DNA of 64,000 nt from Caldicellulosiruptor naganoensis (GTDB lineage Bacteria > Bacillota > Thermoanaerobacteria > Caldicellulosiruptorales > Caldicellulosiruptoraceae), in NCBI RefSeq assembly GCF_026914285.1, contig NZ_CP113864.1:347501-411500 (forward strand), in the 5' to 3' direction. The notes under the pieces were generated by a model. The model searched no databases, had not been told where the DNA came from, and worked only from the letters and a program-made list of their open reading frames with translations. This document shows positions 26,924-36,021 of this stretch, piece after piece. Positions within the stretch are counted from its first letter, which is position 1; the number at the start of each line of letters is the position of its first letter. A program made the position numbers and the translations under genes.

Positions 26924-28711
26924 ATGCATAGGGTTGTGGTACACACTGAAGATAGAATGCTTTCAATAGAAGCAAAAGAAGGAAAAAGCTTATTAGGCAT
27001 ATTGCAAGAAAACTCAATCTTTTTAGAAGCGCCTTGCGGTAGCAGAGGCATTTGTGGAAAGTGCAAAGTGCTGGTTTTCAAAGAAGGCAAGCCTTATTTG
27101 GAAAATATAACTGAGGAAGAAAGAAGAATTTTAACTTCAGATGAGATTCAGAAAGGAACAAGACTTGCCTGTTGTCTTAAACTCTTTGAAAGTCTTGAAG
27201 TTTTTTTACCCTATTTAAAACAAGAGGCAAGGATACTTTCCAATCTTTATACAAATAAATTTGAAGTTGATAGTGATATAATTACAGAGAAAGTAGTTTT
27301 AGAAAGACCAACCTTAGATGACCAAAAAAGTTATTTTTCACGCTTAAAGTCCTTGCTCGGTAGAAAAGATTTAAAAGTATCACATTCTGTTTTAAAAAAG
27401 CTTGCAGAGTTCAAAGATGAGGAGTTTTTTGTAGTTCTGTACAATGATGAAATCATAGACATTACAAAATCTGAAAACCTGTTTGGCTTAGCGATTGATA
27501 TTGGTACAACAACTGTTGTGTGTTATCTTGTAGACCTTTTAAAGGGAAATGTGGTTGACTATTATTCATTTGTAAATCCACAAAAAAAGTTTGGTGCAGA
27601 TGTGATTTCCCGAATAGACTTTGCAGCACAACAGGAAGATGGGCTTTCTGTACTTCAAAAAGAGATTATTAAAGGAATTAATGAAGCCATAAGGATTTTG
27701 ACAAGCAGGCTTTCAATTACTAAGGATGAGATTTATAAGGTTGTAGCGGTTGGAAATCCTACAATGCTTCATCTGCTTTTGGGAGTTGACCCAGTATCCA
27801 TTGCAACATCACCTTTTGTCCCAGTTTTTGCTGAAAAGATTGAAGAAAGAGGGCAAGCTCTGGGACTTGAGATAAACAAAAACGCCATTTTGAAGCTGCC
27901 CGGCAGCCTCTCTGCCTACGTTGGTGCAGATATAGTTGCTGGGATACTTTCAACAGAGATGCACAAGAGCAAGAAGGTACGTCTTCTTTTAGACCTTGGG
28001 ACAAATGGCGAGATGGTTTTGGGCAATAAAGACTTTATGGTTGCAGCTTCAGCTGCAGCAGGACCAGCTTTTGAAGGTGTGAATCTATCTTGTGGGATGA
28101 ATGCATCAAGCGGTGCAATTGATAGTATCAAAATCAAAGATGGAAAGATTGAATTTACGACAATCGAGAATACCCAGCCAAAAGGGATTTGTGGTTCTGG
28201 TACAATTTTGGCAGTGGCTTTCATGCTTGAAGAAGGTATCATAGATGAGACGGGAAGATTTTGTGAAGATGTTAAAGAAAAGTACAAAGACAATTTCAGG
28301 CAGGCAAATGGTCAAGATGCTTTTTTCATAACAGATTCGGTTTACATCACACAAAAGGATATACGAGAGATTCAGCTTGCTAAAGCTGCAATAAGCGCAG
28401 GGATTAAAACAATGCTGAAAGAAGCTGGCCTTTCGGAAGATGATATTGAGACAGTTTATTTGGCAGGCGGATTTGGAAATTACATAAGTCCATGGGCAGC
28501 TATCAAAATAGGACTGATTCCAGAGGGGCTAAAAGACAAAGTAAAACCTGCCGGGAACACTGCCGGAAATGGTGCTATCTTGGCGCTTTTGAGCAAAAGT
28601 GCTGAAAAAGAATTTGAAAAGATTAAAAAGAGGGTAAAATACATTGAGCTATCCAGCTCACCAGAGTTTAACGAGTTGTTTGTTGAAAGTATGATATTTG
28701 ATCAAGGTTAA
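26924..28711 (+). CDS. 2Fe-2S / ASKHA-domain protein (RACo/RamA-like)
   Basis: 595 residues. Residues 1-90 are a 2Fe-2S ferredoxin domain (CGSRGICGKCKVLV with a later Cys in ACCL). Residues about 185-590 are an ASKHA ATPase: GLAIDIGTTTVVCYLVDL (phosphate 1), LLDLGTNGEMVLG (phosphate 2), VYLAGGFGNYISPWAAI and GNTAGNGAILALLS. This arrangement is that of reductive activators of corrinoid proteins. No corrinoid protein or methyltransferase is nearby, so its partner is unknown. It starts 2 bases after ytvI. Confidence 0.85.
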   Translation: MHRVVVHTEDRMLSIEAKEGKSLLGILQENSIFLEAPCGSRGICGKCKVLVFKEGKPYLENITEEERRILTSDEIQKGTRLACCLKLFESLEVFLPYLKQEARILSNLYTNKFEVDSDIITEKVVLERPTLDDQKSYFSRLKSLLGRKDLKVSHSVLKKLAEFKDEEFFVVLYNDEIIDITKSENLFGLAIDIGTTTVVCYLVDLLKGNVVDYYSFVNPQKKFGADVISRIDFAAQQEDGLSVLQKEIIKGINEAIRILTSRLSITKDEIYKVVAVGNPTMLHLLLGVDPVSIATSPFVPVFAEKIEERGQALGLEINKNAILKLPGSLSAYVGADIVAGILSTEMHKSKKVRLLLDLGTNGEMVLGNKDFMVAASAAAGPAFEGVNLSCGMNASSGAIDSIKIKDGKIEFTTIENTQPKGICGSGTILAVAFMLEEGIIDETGRFCEDVKEKYKDNFRQANGQDAFFITDSVYITQKDIREIQLAKAAISAGIKTMLKEAGLSEDDIETVYLAGGFGNYISPWAAIKIGLIPEGLKDKVKPAGNTAGNGAILALLSKSAEKEFEKIKKRVKYIELSSSPEFNELFVESMIFDQG

Positions 28712-28728
28712 AGGGGAAAGTAGGAAAT

Positions 28729-29448
28729 ATGGTAGAGGAAATCAAAATCAAAGATAGGATAAAGCTTTGGATTTTTATCTTTATGATTGCCGTCTCAATA
28801 TTTGCTTTGATATACGCAGAAAGACAGCACACTTTAAGCCCAAGGTATATAAAGCAGTATATATCACATTTTGGAATATGGGCACCGATGGCGTTCTTGA
28901 TTCTGTATTCTATAAAGTCGTTTATAATCTTCATACCAGCAGGAATATTTATGCTTGCAGCAGGTCTTACATTTGGAACATTTTTGGGATCACTAATTTT
29001 AGTTGTAGGGACGCTTTTGTCATCTACAGTTGGATTTGTCTTTGCAAGGTATTTTGGCAAAGACTATGTACAAAAGAAGCTTCAAAATACAAAGTTTTCG
29101 AATTTGGGCAGCAAAATTGCCCAGAAAGGATTTTTAATAATCCTTCTTCTGCGGCTTGTGCCAATTCTACCTTATGATGCTATAAACTACATATGTGGTC
29201 TTTCTAAGATAAAATACAAAGATTTTATTCTTGCAACGCTGATTGGCACAGTTCCTGCTTGTTTTTTGTATGCCTACCTTGGTGAGAATTTATTAAAGCC
29301 TTTTTCTAAGGGATTTTACTTCAGTGTGGCCTTAGTAATTTTAATATCTCTTACACCAGTACTTTTTGCAAAAAGTGTCAGGGAGTTTTTGCAAGAAGAT
29401 AAAGAGGATGGGCAAAAGCGTGAGAATAAGAAAGATGCTGGGGCATAA
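28729..29448 (+). CDS. TVP38/TMEM64 (DedA-like, VTT domain) membrane protein
   Basis: 239 residues with about six hydrophobic segments. The VTT-domain signature reads AAGLTFGTFLGSLILVVGTL, FARYFGKDYVQKKL, LLLRLVPILPYDAINYICG and ATLIGTVPACFLYAYLGENL. Members are thought to act in lipid scrambling or envelope homeostasis. A gggaaagtagg precedes the ATG. Charged C-terminal tail. Same orientation and close spacing as the genes around it. Confidence 0.88.
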   Translation: MVEEIKIKDRIKLWIFIFMIAVSIFALIYAERQHTLSPRYIKQYISHFGIWAPMAFLILYSIKSFIIFIPAGIFMLAAGLTFGTFLGSLILVVGTLLSSTVGFVFARYFGKDYVQKKLQNTKFSNLGSKIAQKGFLIILLLRLVPILPYDAINYICGLSKIKYKDFILATLIGTVPACFLYAYLGENLLKPFSKGFYFSVALVILISLTPVLFAKSVREFLQEDKEDGQKRENKKDAGA

Positions 29449-29472
29449 AATTTATACTGTAGAAAAGGTACT

Positions 29473-30240
29473 TTGAGGGAAGGTTTTAAAAAGGTTGAGT
29501 GTGGAAAAAAGGTAAAACTTTCTATAATACTCTTGTTCATAGTAACAGCCGGTATCATAGCTTTTATTAGTAACAAGGAAAAAACAAGAATTTTGAATGT
29601 ATTTAACAACAAAGAGCCTAAGAAAGCTCATAACTTAATAGTCATAGACCCGGGACACGGTGGATTTGACCCCGGGGCTGTTTTTGGCAAGATAAAAGAG
29701 TCAGTTATTAATCTCGAGATAGCAAAAAGAGCAAAAGAGTATTTTGAGATGTTTGGATTTAAAGTTATTCTCACAAGGTATAATGAGGATGATTTGAGCG
29801 AAAATGATGCAAAAGCCCACGACCTCAAAAAAAGAAAGCAAATTGTTTTGGAAAATGAACCTGAGGTTTTTATTTTTATTTCAATCCATTTAAATAGTTT
29901 TCGGGTTAACAAATACCTTGGTGCTCAGGTGTTTTATGAAAAGTCAAATGAAGAGGCAAAAAAGCTTGCTTCTTGGGTCCAAAATGAGTTAAAATACATG
30001 CCAAACGGTCTTGTCAACAAACGCATGCCAAAACCAATTGACGTTTATATGCTCAGGGGGCTGAAAATCCCTGCTATACTTGTTGAATGTGGTTTTATGT
30101 CAAACCAAATGGAACTTTCTCTTTTACAGACAAAAAAATATCAGGACTGGCTTTCTTATTCTATCTTGAAAGGAGTATTAAATTATCTAGACAGCAAAGG
30201 AGATGTTGAGGATGGAAGATATAAAGACACTTATAGATAA
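29473..30240 (+). CDS. cwlD: N-acetylmuramoyl-L-alanine amidase (CwlD-like)
   Basis: 255 residues. Amidase_3 domain with zinc ligands and catalytic residues in IDPGHGGFDPGA (His), NLEIAKRAKEYF (Glu), FISIHLNSF (His) and VECGFMSN (Glu). One N-terminal membrane helix (IILLFIVTAGIIAFIS) anchors it outside. Size and layout match CwlD, the germination-specific amidase that makes muramic lactam in spore cortex, but generic wall turnover is possible. TTG start 29473 is the only in-frame start upstream of the anchor. The next gene overlaps its end by 29 bases. Confidence 0.82.
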   Translation: MREGFKKVECGKKVKLSIILLFIVTAGIIAFISNKEKTRILNVFNNKEPKKAHNLIVIDPGHGGFDPGAVFGKIKESVINLEIAKRAKEYFEMFGFKVILTRYNEDDLSENDAKAHDLKKRKQIVLENEPEVFIFISIHLNSFRVNKYLGAQVFYEKSNEEAKKLASWVQNELKYMPNGLVNKRMPKPIDVYMLRGLKIPAILVECGFMSNQMELSLLQTKKYQDWLSYSILKGVLNYLDSKGDVEDGRYKDTYR

Positions 30241-31606
30241 AGAGATTGACAATCTTAAAGAAGATATTATCGCAACAACAGCTCAGCTAATTAAAATAAA
30301 AAGTGTTGAAGATAAGCCTCAAGAGGGTATGCCGTTTGGAAAAGGTGTAAATGATGCTTTAGTTTTTTGCGAAAAGCTTTGTCAGAAGCTTGGTTTTGAG
30401 ACAAAAAATTTTGATGGGTATGCGCTTGAGGCAAGATTTGGAGAACAAAGTGAAGATGTGTGTGTAATAGGACATCTGGATGTTGTGCCAGAAGGAGAAG
30501 GTTGGAACGTGCCGCCGTATGAAGGTGTAATTAAAGATGGGAAAATCTATGGTCGCGGCGCAATTGATGACAAAGGGCCAACAGTTGCTGCGCTTTATGG
30601 CATGTATGTTGTAAAAAAACTTGCTGAAGAGGGAAAAATCTCACTTGACAGAAGTTTGCGATTTGTTTTTGGCACAAATGAAGAAAGTGGCTCAAAGTGT
30701 TTACAGTATTACTTTAAAAGGGCAGAATACCCCACAGTTGGATTTACACCGGATGCTGATTTTCCAGTAATCCAAGGCGAAAAGGGCTTTTTGGTGTTTG
30801 AACTTTCTAAAAATATAGATGGCAATTTCTATCTTGAAGGTGGAGAAAGGCCCAATATGGTGCCTGACAGATGCACTTTTAAGGGAAGCTTTGACATTCA
30901 AAGGGCAAAAGATATAGTATCCAAAAAAAGTTTAGAAGGAAAGACAGAGATTTATGAAGAGGATGGGATGACTGTAATAAAGACAAAAGGCATCTCTGCC
31001 CATGGAAGTCTTCCTTTCAAGGGCGAAAATGCAATTTCATATATGTTTGACATTTTGCAAGAGCTTTACGAAAAAGAGGATGAGTTTAAGAGGTTTATAG
31101 AGTTTTATAATAAACACATTGGCTATGATGTATTTGGTAAAAATTTGAACATTGGGTTTGAGGACCAAAAGTCAGGAAAGCTTGTTTTAAACGCTGGCAT
31201 GGTGCGGAAGGTAGATGATAAAATTGTCCTTACAATTAACATTCGCTATCCAGTTGATACAAAGTATGAGGATATTGAAAGAGAGATTAAAAGTGTGATA
31301 GAGGAGTATGAGATTGATTACAAACTAATTACAGATATGCCACCACTTTACTTTGAAAAGGATCACTTTTTGATAAAGACATTACTTGATGTATACAAGG
31401 AATTTACAGGAGACGATAGTAAGCCACTTGTAATTGGTGGTGGAACGTATGCAAGGTGGGCAAAAAATGTGGTTGCATTTGGACCTAACATGCCGGGCGA
31501 TGAAGAGGTGGCACATCAAAAGGATGAGTATATAACTATTGATCGGCTTTTGATGTGTGCAAAGATTTATGCAAATGCAATCTACAGACTATCTAAAAAA
31601 GATTAA
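30212..31606 (+). CDS. pepV: Dipeptidase PepV-like (M20 family)
   Basis: About 464 residues. M20 metallopeptidase: GHLDVVPEGEGW (zinc His, catalytic Asp), GRGAIDDKGPTVAALYGM (bridging Asp), GTNEESGSKC (catalytic and zinc Glu), FTPDADFPVI (Asp) and a C-terminal DEEVAHQKDEYI (His). ATG 30212 (MEDIKTLIDKE) is preferred over ATG 30203 because AAAGGAG lies about 9 bases before it. It cleaves dipeptides, including unusual D-Ala or Xaa ones, in the cytoplasm. It overlaps the amidase gene, suggesting coupled wall-peptide recycling. Confidence 0.9.
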   Translation: MEDIKTLIDKEIDNLKEDIIATTAQLIKIKSVEDKPQEGMPFGKGVNDALVFCEKLCQKLGFETKNFDGYALEARFGEQSEDVCVIGHLDVVPEGEGWNVPPYEGVIKDGKIYGRGAIDDKGPTVAALYGMYVVKKLAEEGKISLDRSLRFVFGTNEESGSKCLQYYFKRAEYPTVGFTPDADFPVIQGEKGFLVFELSKNIDGNFYLEGGERPNMVPDRCTFKGSFDIQRAKDIVSKKSLEGKTEIYEEDGMTVIKTKGISAHGSLPFKGENAISYMFDILQELYEKEDEFKRFIEFYNKHIGYDVFGKNLNIGFEDQKSGKLVLNAGMVRKVDDKIVLTINIRYPVDTKYEDIEREIKSVIEEYEIDYKLITDMPPLYFEKDHFLIKTLLDVYKEFTGDDSKPLVIGGGTYARWAKNVVAFGPNMPGDEEVAHQKDEYITIDRLLMCAKIYANAIYRLSKKD

Positions 31607-31615
31607 GCGAAGAAA

Positions 31616-31664
31616 AGAGAGGCTAACAAGACAAGCTGATTAGAAGCAGCTTTTTAGCCTCTCT
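31616..31664. terminator. Bidirectional terminator between pepV and ytaF
   Basis: AGAGAGGCTAA (31616-31626) pairs with TTAGCCTCTCT (31654-31664), with an inner AGCTG/CAGCT stem and T-runs on both strands. It serves two converging genes. Confidence 0.85.
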
Positions 31665-31673
31665 TTTTGTTAT

Positions 31674-32303
31674 TTAAAAAAGAAGGTTGTAAACTCCAAG
31701 ATAAATCAATACAATCCCTGGTATGTAATTTGCAAATAATAATCTTTTTATGCATTTTAAACTGTGTGCCAGGGTATTTCCGGTTGATATAGCAATAAAC
31801 TGAACAATTGGAATTAACAGTATCTCATAGATGTTTACTAAATTGCTAAGTCCAAGTGAAAACGAAGCAGAAAGACCATCAAAAGAAAGAGCAAGTGAGA
31901 CAAACAGGGCTTCAATCGGCTCAATGAAACCTGACTGGTCTATGCCAGACACGCAAGGTTCTTTGATAATCTTGATAGTAAGTCCAAGGGATTTTAAAGA
32001 GAAATTGACAAGTGTTCGAGGACTATCTTGTCTATTTTTTTCAGACAATGTGCGGAATATCAAAAGTATTCCAATGAGAATCATTAACATTGGTCCTAAG
32101 TATTTTGAAAATTCTGAGCTGATAAGGACTCCAAAATGTTTTCCAATTAAAAATGATAACATCATAGTAAAAAGTGATACGCTAAACATTACTACCTTGG
32201 ACTTAAACAGGATTTTGATGCCTTTTGTACCAAATGCAATTCCGAAAAATAGTGCGTCAAGGTTTATGGCTACAATTGCACTCAAGACTTGAAAGAAATT
32301 CAT
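31674..32303 (-). CDS. ytaF: Sporulation membrane protein YtaF-like (MntP-like)
   Basis: 209 residues, six hydrophobic helices in two repeats. The two Asp-containing membrane motifs (IVAINLDALFFGIAFG and LALSFDGLSASFSLGLSN) are the family mark shared with the MntP manganese exporter. The length and the loop with NRQDSPRTLVNF fit YtaF. Ion transport is suspected but unproven. Convergent with pepV. Confidence 0.85.
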   Translation of the reverse strand: MNFFQVLSAIVAINLDALFFGIAFGTKGIKILFKSKVVMFSVSLFTMMLSFLIGKHFGVLISSEFSKYLGPMLMILIGILLIFRTLSEKNRQDSPRTLVNFSLKSLGLTIKIIKEPCVSGIDQSGFIEPIEALFVSLALSFDGLSASFSLGLSNLVNIYEILLIPIVQFIAISTGNTLAHSLKCIKRLLFANYIPGIVLIYLGVYNLLF

Positions 32304-32471
32304 TTTAGACTGCCTCTAAATGATAGTTTTCCAGGAGCTTTATTATTATACGAATATTCAACCTTCTTTGACATTGAAACGAAATTCTTCTTTCTTCGTT
32401 ATAATAGTTATAGTAAAATTTTAGGTGTGTGATAAAAAATAAAGTGCTAAAGAGAGGTTTACTTGTAGAAG

Positions 32472-33014
32472 ATGGATGAAAGAGAATTGGTTGAGAAGGC
32501 AAAGAAAGATAAGAAATATTTTGAAAAGCTGTATGAGATATACTTTGAGAAAATATACTCTTACATATATTACAAAATATTTAACCATCCAATTACAGAG
32601 GACTTGACAAGTGAAACCTTTATGAAAGTTTTGAAATCGTTAGATAGGTTTGAGTACAAAGAAAGCAACTCTTTATCAGCTTGGATATTTAAAATTGCTC
32701 AAAATGTTGTAAATGATTACTACAGAGCCAAAAAAGATTATATAGACATTGAAAAAATAACAAACCATTCAGGGCTTAAGACACCTGAAGAGGAGCTTTT
32801 TGATAAAGTAGAAAAAGATATTTTGAAAAAAGCACTATCGAAGCTTACAAAAGAACAACAAGAGGTTGTGATTTTACGTTATGGTGCGAACATGAAACTA
32901 AATGAAATAGCAAAGATGAAAAACAAATCAGATGTTGCTATAAGAGCCCTATTTTTCAGGGCAATCCATTCTTTAAAGGAAATGCTTTTAAAAGAGGTGC
33001 GTGAAAGTGAATGA
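32472..33014 (+). CDS. ECF-type RNA polymerase sigma factor
   Basis: 180 residues. Region 2 (YEKIYSYIYYKI, TEDLTSETFMKVLKSLDRFE, LSAWIFKIAQNVVNDYYRAK) and region 4 (LTKEQQEVVILRYGANMKLNEIA, NKSDVAIRALFFRAIHSLKE). A gagagg is about 14 bases before the ATG. A TATAAT at 32400-32405 precedes it without a good -35, as might be expected if it uses its own ECF-type promoter (TTGAAAC/CG-type sequence near 32374). The next gene starts 14 bases before its stop and encodes its probable anti-sigma factor. Confidence 0.9.
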   Translation: MDERELVEKAKKDKKYFEKLYEIYFEKIYSYIYYKIFNHPITEDLTSETFMKVLKSLDRFEYKESNSLSAWIFKIAQNVVNDYYRAKKDYIDIEKITNHSGLKTPEEELFDKVEKDILKKALSKLTKEQQEVVILRYGANMKLNEIAKMKNKSDVAIRALFFRAIHSLKEMLLKEVRESE

Positions 33015-34341
33015 TGAAAAGCTTGACAATTTGTTTGAAGAGGCATTCAGGGTAGAGTACAGAAGAGAATTCAAAGAAGAGCTAAAAAATTTTCTTCTTA
33101 AAGAATATGAGAAAAGAAAAAGAGACAGGATTTATCTTAGAATTTCAACAGCAATTGCTGCATGCCTTGTGTTAACCGCTCTGCTTTTTTTAAGTTTTAA
33201 ACTGAATATAGGAAGTTTTAGAGTATCAGATAGTTCTTTAATAAAAAACGAGATTGAACAGGTGCTGAATATAGATAAAAGCAAAGAGTCTAAGGTCCAA
33301 GAAAACTCTGCTGAAGAAGCAAAGCAAACTGATGACACCAAAAACATCCCAGCTTTGCATGAAAGCAAAACGTCTAATGAGAAAGCGAAAAAAGAAAATT
33401 CTACTTTGAGTTTGCCAGAAAGTAGCAGAAAAAAGCCTGAACAAAAGTCAAATAGCAACACACTTTCGCAAAACCCAAAAGAGAAAGAGGCTTTGAAAAA
33501 TCAAGCAAATTCAAAGCCCCGGACTGTTACAGCTACAGTGCAAACTACAAAAAGCCAAGGTTCAGGAAATAAAAATTTAAAAGTTAAAGAAGCAAACAAT
33601 ACAAAGGATGAAAATACCAGAAAGGTTACTATAGCATCTATTGATGCAAATAATCAATTAAGTAAAGAAGAAACAAGACCTGATGAAGAAAAAAGTAAAG
33701 AAAGCAATGAAGCTGCAATTTCCCAGCAAGTATTTTACTCAGTATATGTGCTAAAAAGCGAAAGCTTGGACTTAAAAGAAGAGGACATTGCAAAGAGTTT
33801 GAAAAGCAATGGATCTGCTGGGGTGTATACAGAAAGCTTACAAAGTACCACAGCAAATTCGGTCTATATAAGTATTTACCAAGATTATTATTATTTTGAA
33901 GTTTCTGATAATGAAGATTTGAAAGTGATGGGTGCGTTGCAGCAAACTGTGGAAGAAAAGGTTTATAAAGAGGCTGAGAATATTTTAAATAGTCTTGGGC
34001 TTGAAAATTATAGAATTTCAGTTGTAAATCAAGAAAGCACATACAGGGCAAATATAACCTTCTGTTATCTGGGTTTTGAAGTTTATGACTCTCAAGGGTA
34101 TATTGAGTTTGACAAGTTTGGAAGGATAAAAAGAGGGCAGATTTACTTCAAAAGATTTTTGCCAGTTCAAAAGGTTGAAGTATTTGACATACAAACTGCT
34201 GCAGCACAGTTCAAGAGAAGGTATAATTTAAAAGATATAGATGTGTCAAAGATAAAGCTTGTCTACAAAAAACAGGGCGATGTATACTTGCCTGTTTATA
34301 TTTACATTAATGAAAACAAAATATATTGGTTGGAAAAGTAG
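33001..34341 (+). CDS. Probable membrane anti-sigma factor, novel C-terminal domain
   Basis: 446 residues. GTG start at 33001, overlapping the sigma gene. The N-terminal about 45 cytoplasmic residues (LFEEAFRVEYRREFKEELKNF) could bind sigma, followed by one membrane helix (IAACLVLTALLFLSF), a long low-complexity Ser/Lys/Glu/Asn linker (residues about 85-240) and a folded C-terminal domain of about 200 residues (VFYSVYVLKSESLDLKEEDI to INENKIYWLEK). The architecture matches sigma/anti-sigma pairs that sense envelope conditions. I do not recognise the extracellular domain. Confidence 0.7.
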   Translation: MKVNDEKLDNLFEEAFRVEYRREFKEELKNFLLKEYEKRKRDRIYLRISTAIAACLVLTALLFLSFKLNIGSFRVSDSSLIKNEIEQVLNIDKSKESKVQENSAEEAKQTDDTKNIPALHESKTSNEKAKKENSTLSLPESSRKKPEQKSNSNTLSQNPKEKEALKNQANSKPRTVTATVQTTKSQGSGNKNLKVKEANNTKDENTRKVTIASIDANNQLSKEETRPDEEKSKESNEAAISQQVFYSVYVLKSESLDLKEEDIAKSLKSNGSAGVYTESLQSTTANSVYISIYQDYYYFEVSDNEDLKVMGALQQTVEEKVYKEAENILNSLGLENYRISVVNQESTYRANITFCYLGFEVYDSQGYIEFDKFGRIKRGQIYFKRFLPVQKVEVFDIQTAAAQFKRRYNLKDIDVSKIKLVYKKQGDVYLPVYIYINENKIYWLEK

Positions 34342-34394
34342 AGTTTAAAATGGTATAATAGAATATACAAAAATGTTAACGGAGGTTTCAAATT

Positions 34395-34703
34395 ATGAAC
34401 CTTGATTTAAAAGAGAAAGTTTCTGAAAATGGCATTGTAATTGAGCTAAAAGGTGAGCTTGACATATTTTCATCACCCACTTTAAAGGACAAGCTTTATA
34501 CATTGATAGATACATCTTCTTCAGATGTAATTGTTGATATGAACGATGTTACTTACATTGACTCAACAGGGCTTGGTGTGTTTGTAGGCGCTCTCAAAAA
34601 ATCAAAGCAAAAAGGGACTAACATAGTGCTGAAAAACCTAAAACCAAATGTAAAAAAGGTGTTTACAATAACAGGCCTTGACAAGGTGTTCAGGATTGAA
34701 TAA
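34395..34703 (+). CDS. rsbV: Anti-sigma factor antagonist (STAS domain)
   Basis: 102 residues, a single STAS domain. The phosphorylatable Ser is in VTYIDSTGLGVFVGALK, and the start LKEKVSENGIVIELKGELDIF is typical. In its dephosphorylated form it binds the anti-sigma kinase and frees the sigma factor. It is followed by the kinase and the sigma factor genes with short gaps, the classic rsbV-rsbW-sigB (or spoIIAA-AB-AC) order. The spoIIA naming is possible too, but the sigma downstream looks closer to SigB. Confidence 0.9.
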   Translation: MNLDLKEKVSENGIVIELKGELDIFSSPTLKDKLYTLIDTSSSDVIVDMNDVTYIDSTGLGVFVGALKKSKQKGTNIVLKNLKPNVKKVFTITGLDKVFRIE

Positions 34704-34720
34704 GGAGGACTTTGCTAAAT

Positions 34721-35068
34721 ATGCACGAAATTATGTTAACAATTCCATCTAAAGCTGAATATATTATGGTAGTGAGGCTTACTTTATCTGGGATTGCTGC
34801 CCGTTGTGGATTTGATTTTGAAACAATTGAGGACTTGAAAATGGCAATTTCAGAGGTATTCAACCTATTTAATATTGAAAAAATATCAGGGCAGATTAGT
34901 ATAAGGTTTGAAATTGACAAGAACTGTTTGGGAATTGAGATAGATATTCCAACAGATGAGATAAACAAGAATGAACTTGCTGAAGTTATTTTAAAAACAC
35001 TTATGGATGATGTAGAGTTTGAAAAACTACAAGACAAGTACATTGTAAGACTTAAAAAATATCATTGA
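34721..35068 (+). CDS. rsbW: Anti-sigma factor, RsbW-like serine kinase (short)
   Basis: 115 residues from ATG 34721 (AGGAGG 12 bases ahead; TTG 34712 lies too close to it). GHKL-type fold: SKAEYIMVVRLTLSGIAARCGF and the N-box DLKMAISEVFNLF (Glu and Asn kept). The usual ATP-lid glycines (a GLGI-type segment before the final helix) are absent; the tail reads NKNELAEVILKTLMDDVEFE. It is shorter than typical RsbW (about 140-160 residues). Kinase activity is thus less certain than sigma binding. It sits between rsbV and the sigma gene. Confidence 0.8.
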   Translation: MHEIMLTIPSKAEYIMVVRLTLSGIAARCGFDFETIEDLKMAISEVFNLFNIEKISGQISIRFEIDKNCLGIEIDIPTDEINKNELAEVILKTLMDDVEFEKLQDKYIVRLKKYH

Positions 35069-35081
35069 GGGGCCTGATTTG

Positions 35082-35855
35082 ATGGTTGATGAGAAAAAAA
35101 CAATAAATGTTGATGATGCTGAAATAGATAGACTCTTCGAAGAGTATCAAAAGACAAAAGATATCAATCTCAGAAATGAGCTTGTAAACAGGCATTTGTA
35201 TATAGCGGAAATTGTTGCAAAGAAGTTTGTAAACAGGGGAATAGAATATGATGATTTGTATCAAGTTGCGTGCATGGCACTTATAAATGCAGTTGAGAGA
35301 TTTGAACCCAACAAAGGTTATAAATTTACAAGTTTTGCGACACCAACAATTATGGGCGAAATCAAACGCTATTTTAGAGATAGAGCCTTGCTTATCCGGC
35401 TTCCGCGAAGAATTTATGAAACCTCAAGCAAAATAAAACTTGCAACTGAAATACTTTCAACAAAACTAAAACGGCCGCCAAAAGTTGAAGAGATTGCAGA
35501 ACATTTGAATATGAGCCTTGAAGAAGTTTTAGAGGTTATGGAGGCATCAACCAATTACCTTCCTCAATCGCTTGACCAGACAATGTACGAGGATGAAGAG
35601 ATGACCTTAGGAGATGTTCTTGGAAAAAGCGATGACAGCCTTACTCAGATAGAGAACATTGAGGCAATAAAAAAAGCAATAGATAAATTGAGCCCTATAG
35701 AAAAAGAATTTGTCCAGAAGCGCTTTTTTGAGGAGAAGACACAACGAGAGATTGCTGATGAGATGAAAGTATCACAGATGTACATCTCCAGGCTTGAAAA
35801 GAAGGTTTTAAAGAAACTTAAAGACTTTATTGATGGGACAAAGATGCCTATTTGA
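35082..35855 (+). CDS. SigB/SigF/SigG-type RNA polymerase sigma factor
   Basis: About 257 residues. Region 2 (RGIEYDDLYQVACMALINAVERFEP, with GYKFTSFATPTIMGEIKRYFRD), region 3 (RLPRRIYETSSKIK, RPPKVEEIAEHL) and region 4 (LSPIEKEFVQKRFFEEKTQREIA, SQMYISRLEKKVLKKL). This subfamily directs general stress or forespore transcription. ATG 35082 follows gagggg; a TTG one codon earlier is possible. Partner regulators are the two genes just upstream. Confidence 0.9.
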   Translation: MVDEKKTINVDDAEIDRLFEEYQKTKDINLRNELVNRHLYIAEIVAKKFVNRGIEYDDLYQVACMALINAVERFEPNKGYKFTSFATPTIMGEIKRYFRDRALLIRLPRRIYETSSKIKLATEILSTKLKRPPKVEEIAEHLNMSLEEVLEVMEASTNYLPQSLDQTMYEDEEMTLGDVLGKSDDSLTQIENIEAIKKAIDKLSPIEKEFVQKRFFEEKTQREIADEMKVSQMYISRLEKKVLKKLKDFIDGTKMPI

Positions 35856-35913
35856 CAACCCAAAAAATTTGTGCTATACTATTCTTGCTTATAAATCAAA
35901 ATACTAACTATGT

Positions 35914-36001
35914 GCCGAAGTGGTGGAACTGGCAGACGCGCCGGACTCAAAATCCGGTGGCCGCTGAGGCCGTGCGGGTTCGACTCCCGCCTTCGGCACC
36001 A
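35914..36001 (+). tRNA. tRNA-Leu(CAA), CCA encoded
   Basis: Acceptor stem GCCGAAG/CTTCGGC closes the cloverleaf; discriminator A and encoded CCA follow. The anticodon arm CCGGA-CTCAAAA-TCCGG gives anticodon CAA. The long variable arm (ggccgctgaggccg) is the class II form required for Leu. T arm GCGGGTTCGACTCCCGC. Confidence 0.96.
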
Positions 36002-36021
36002 TTTCTATTCGTACATGAATG

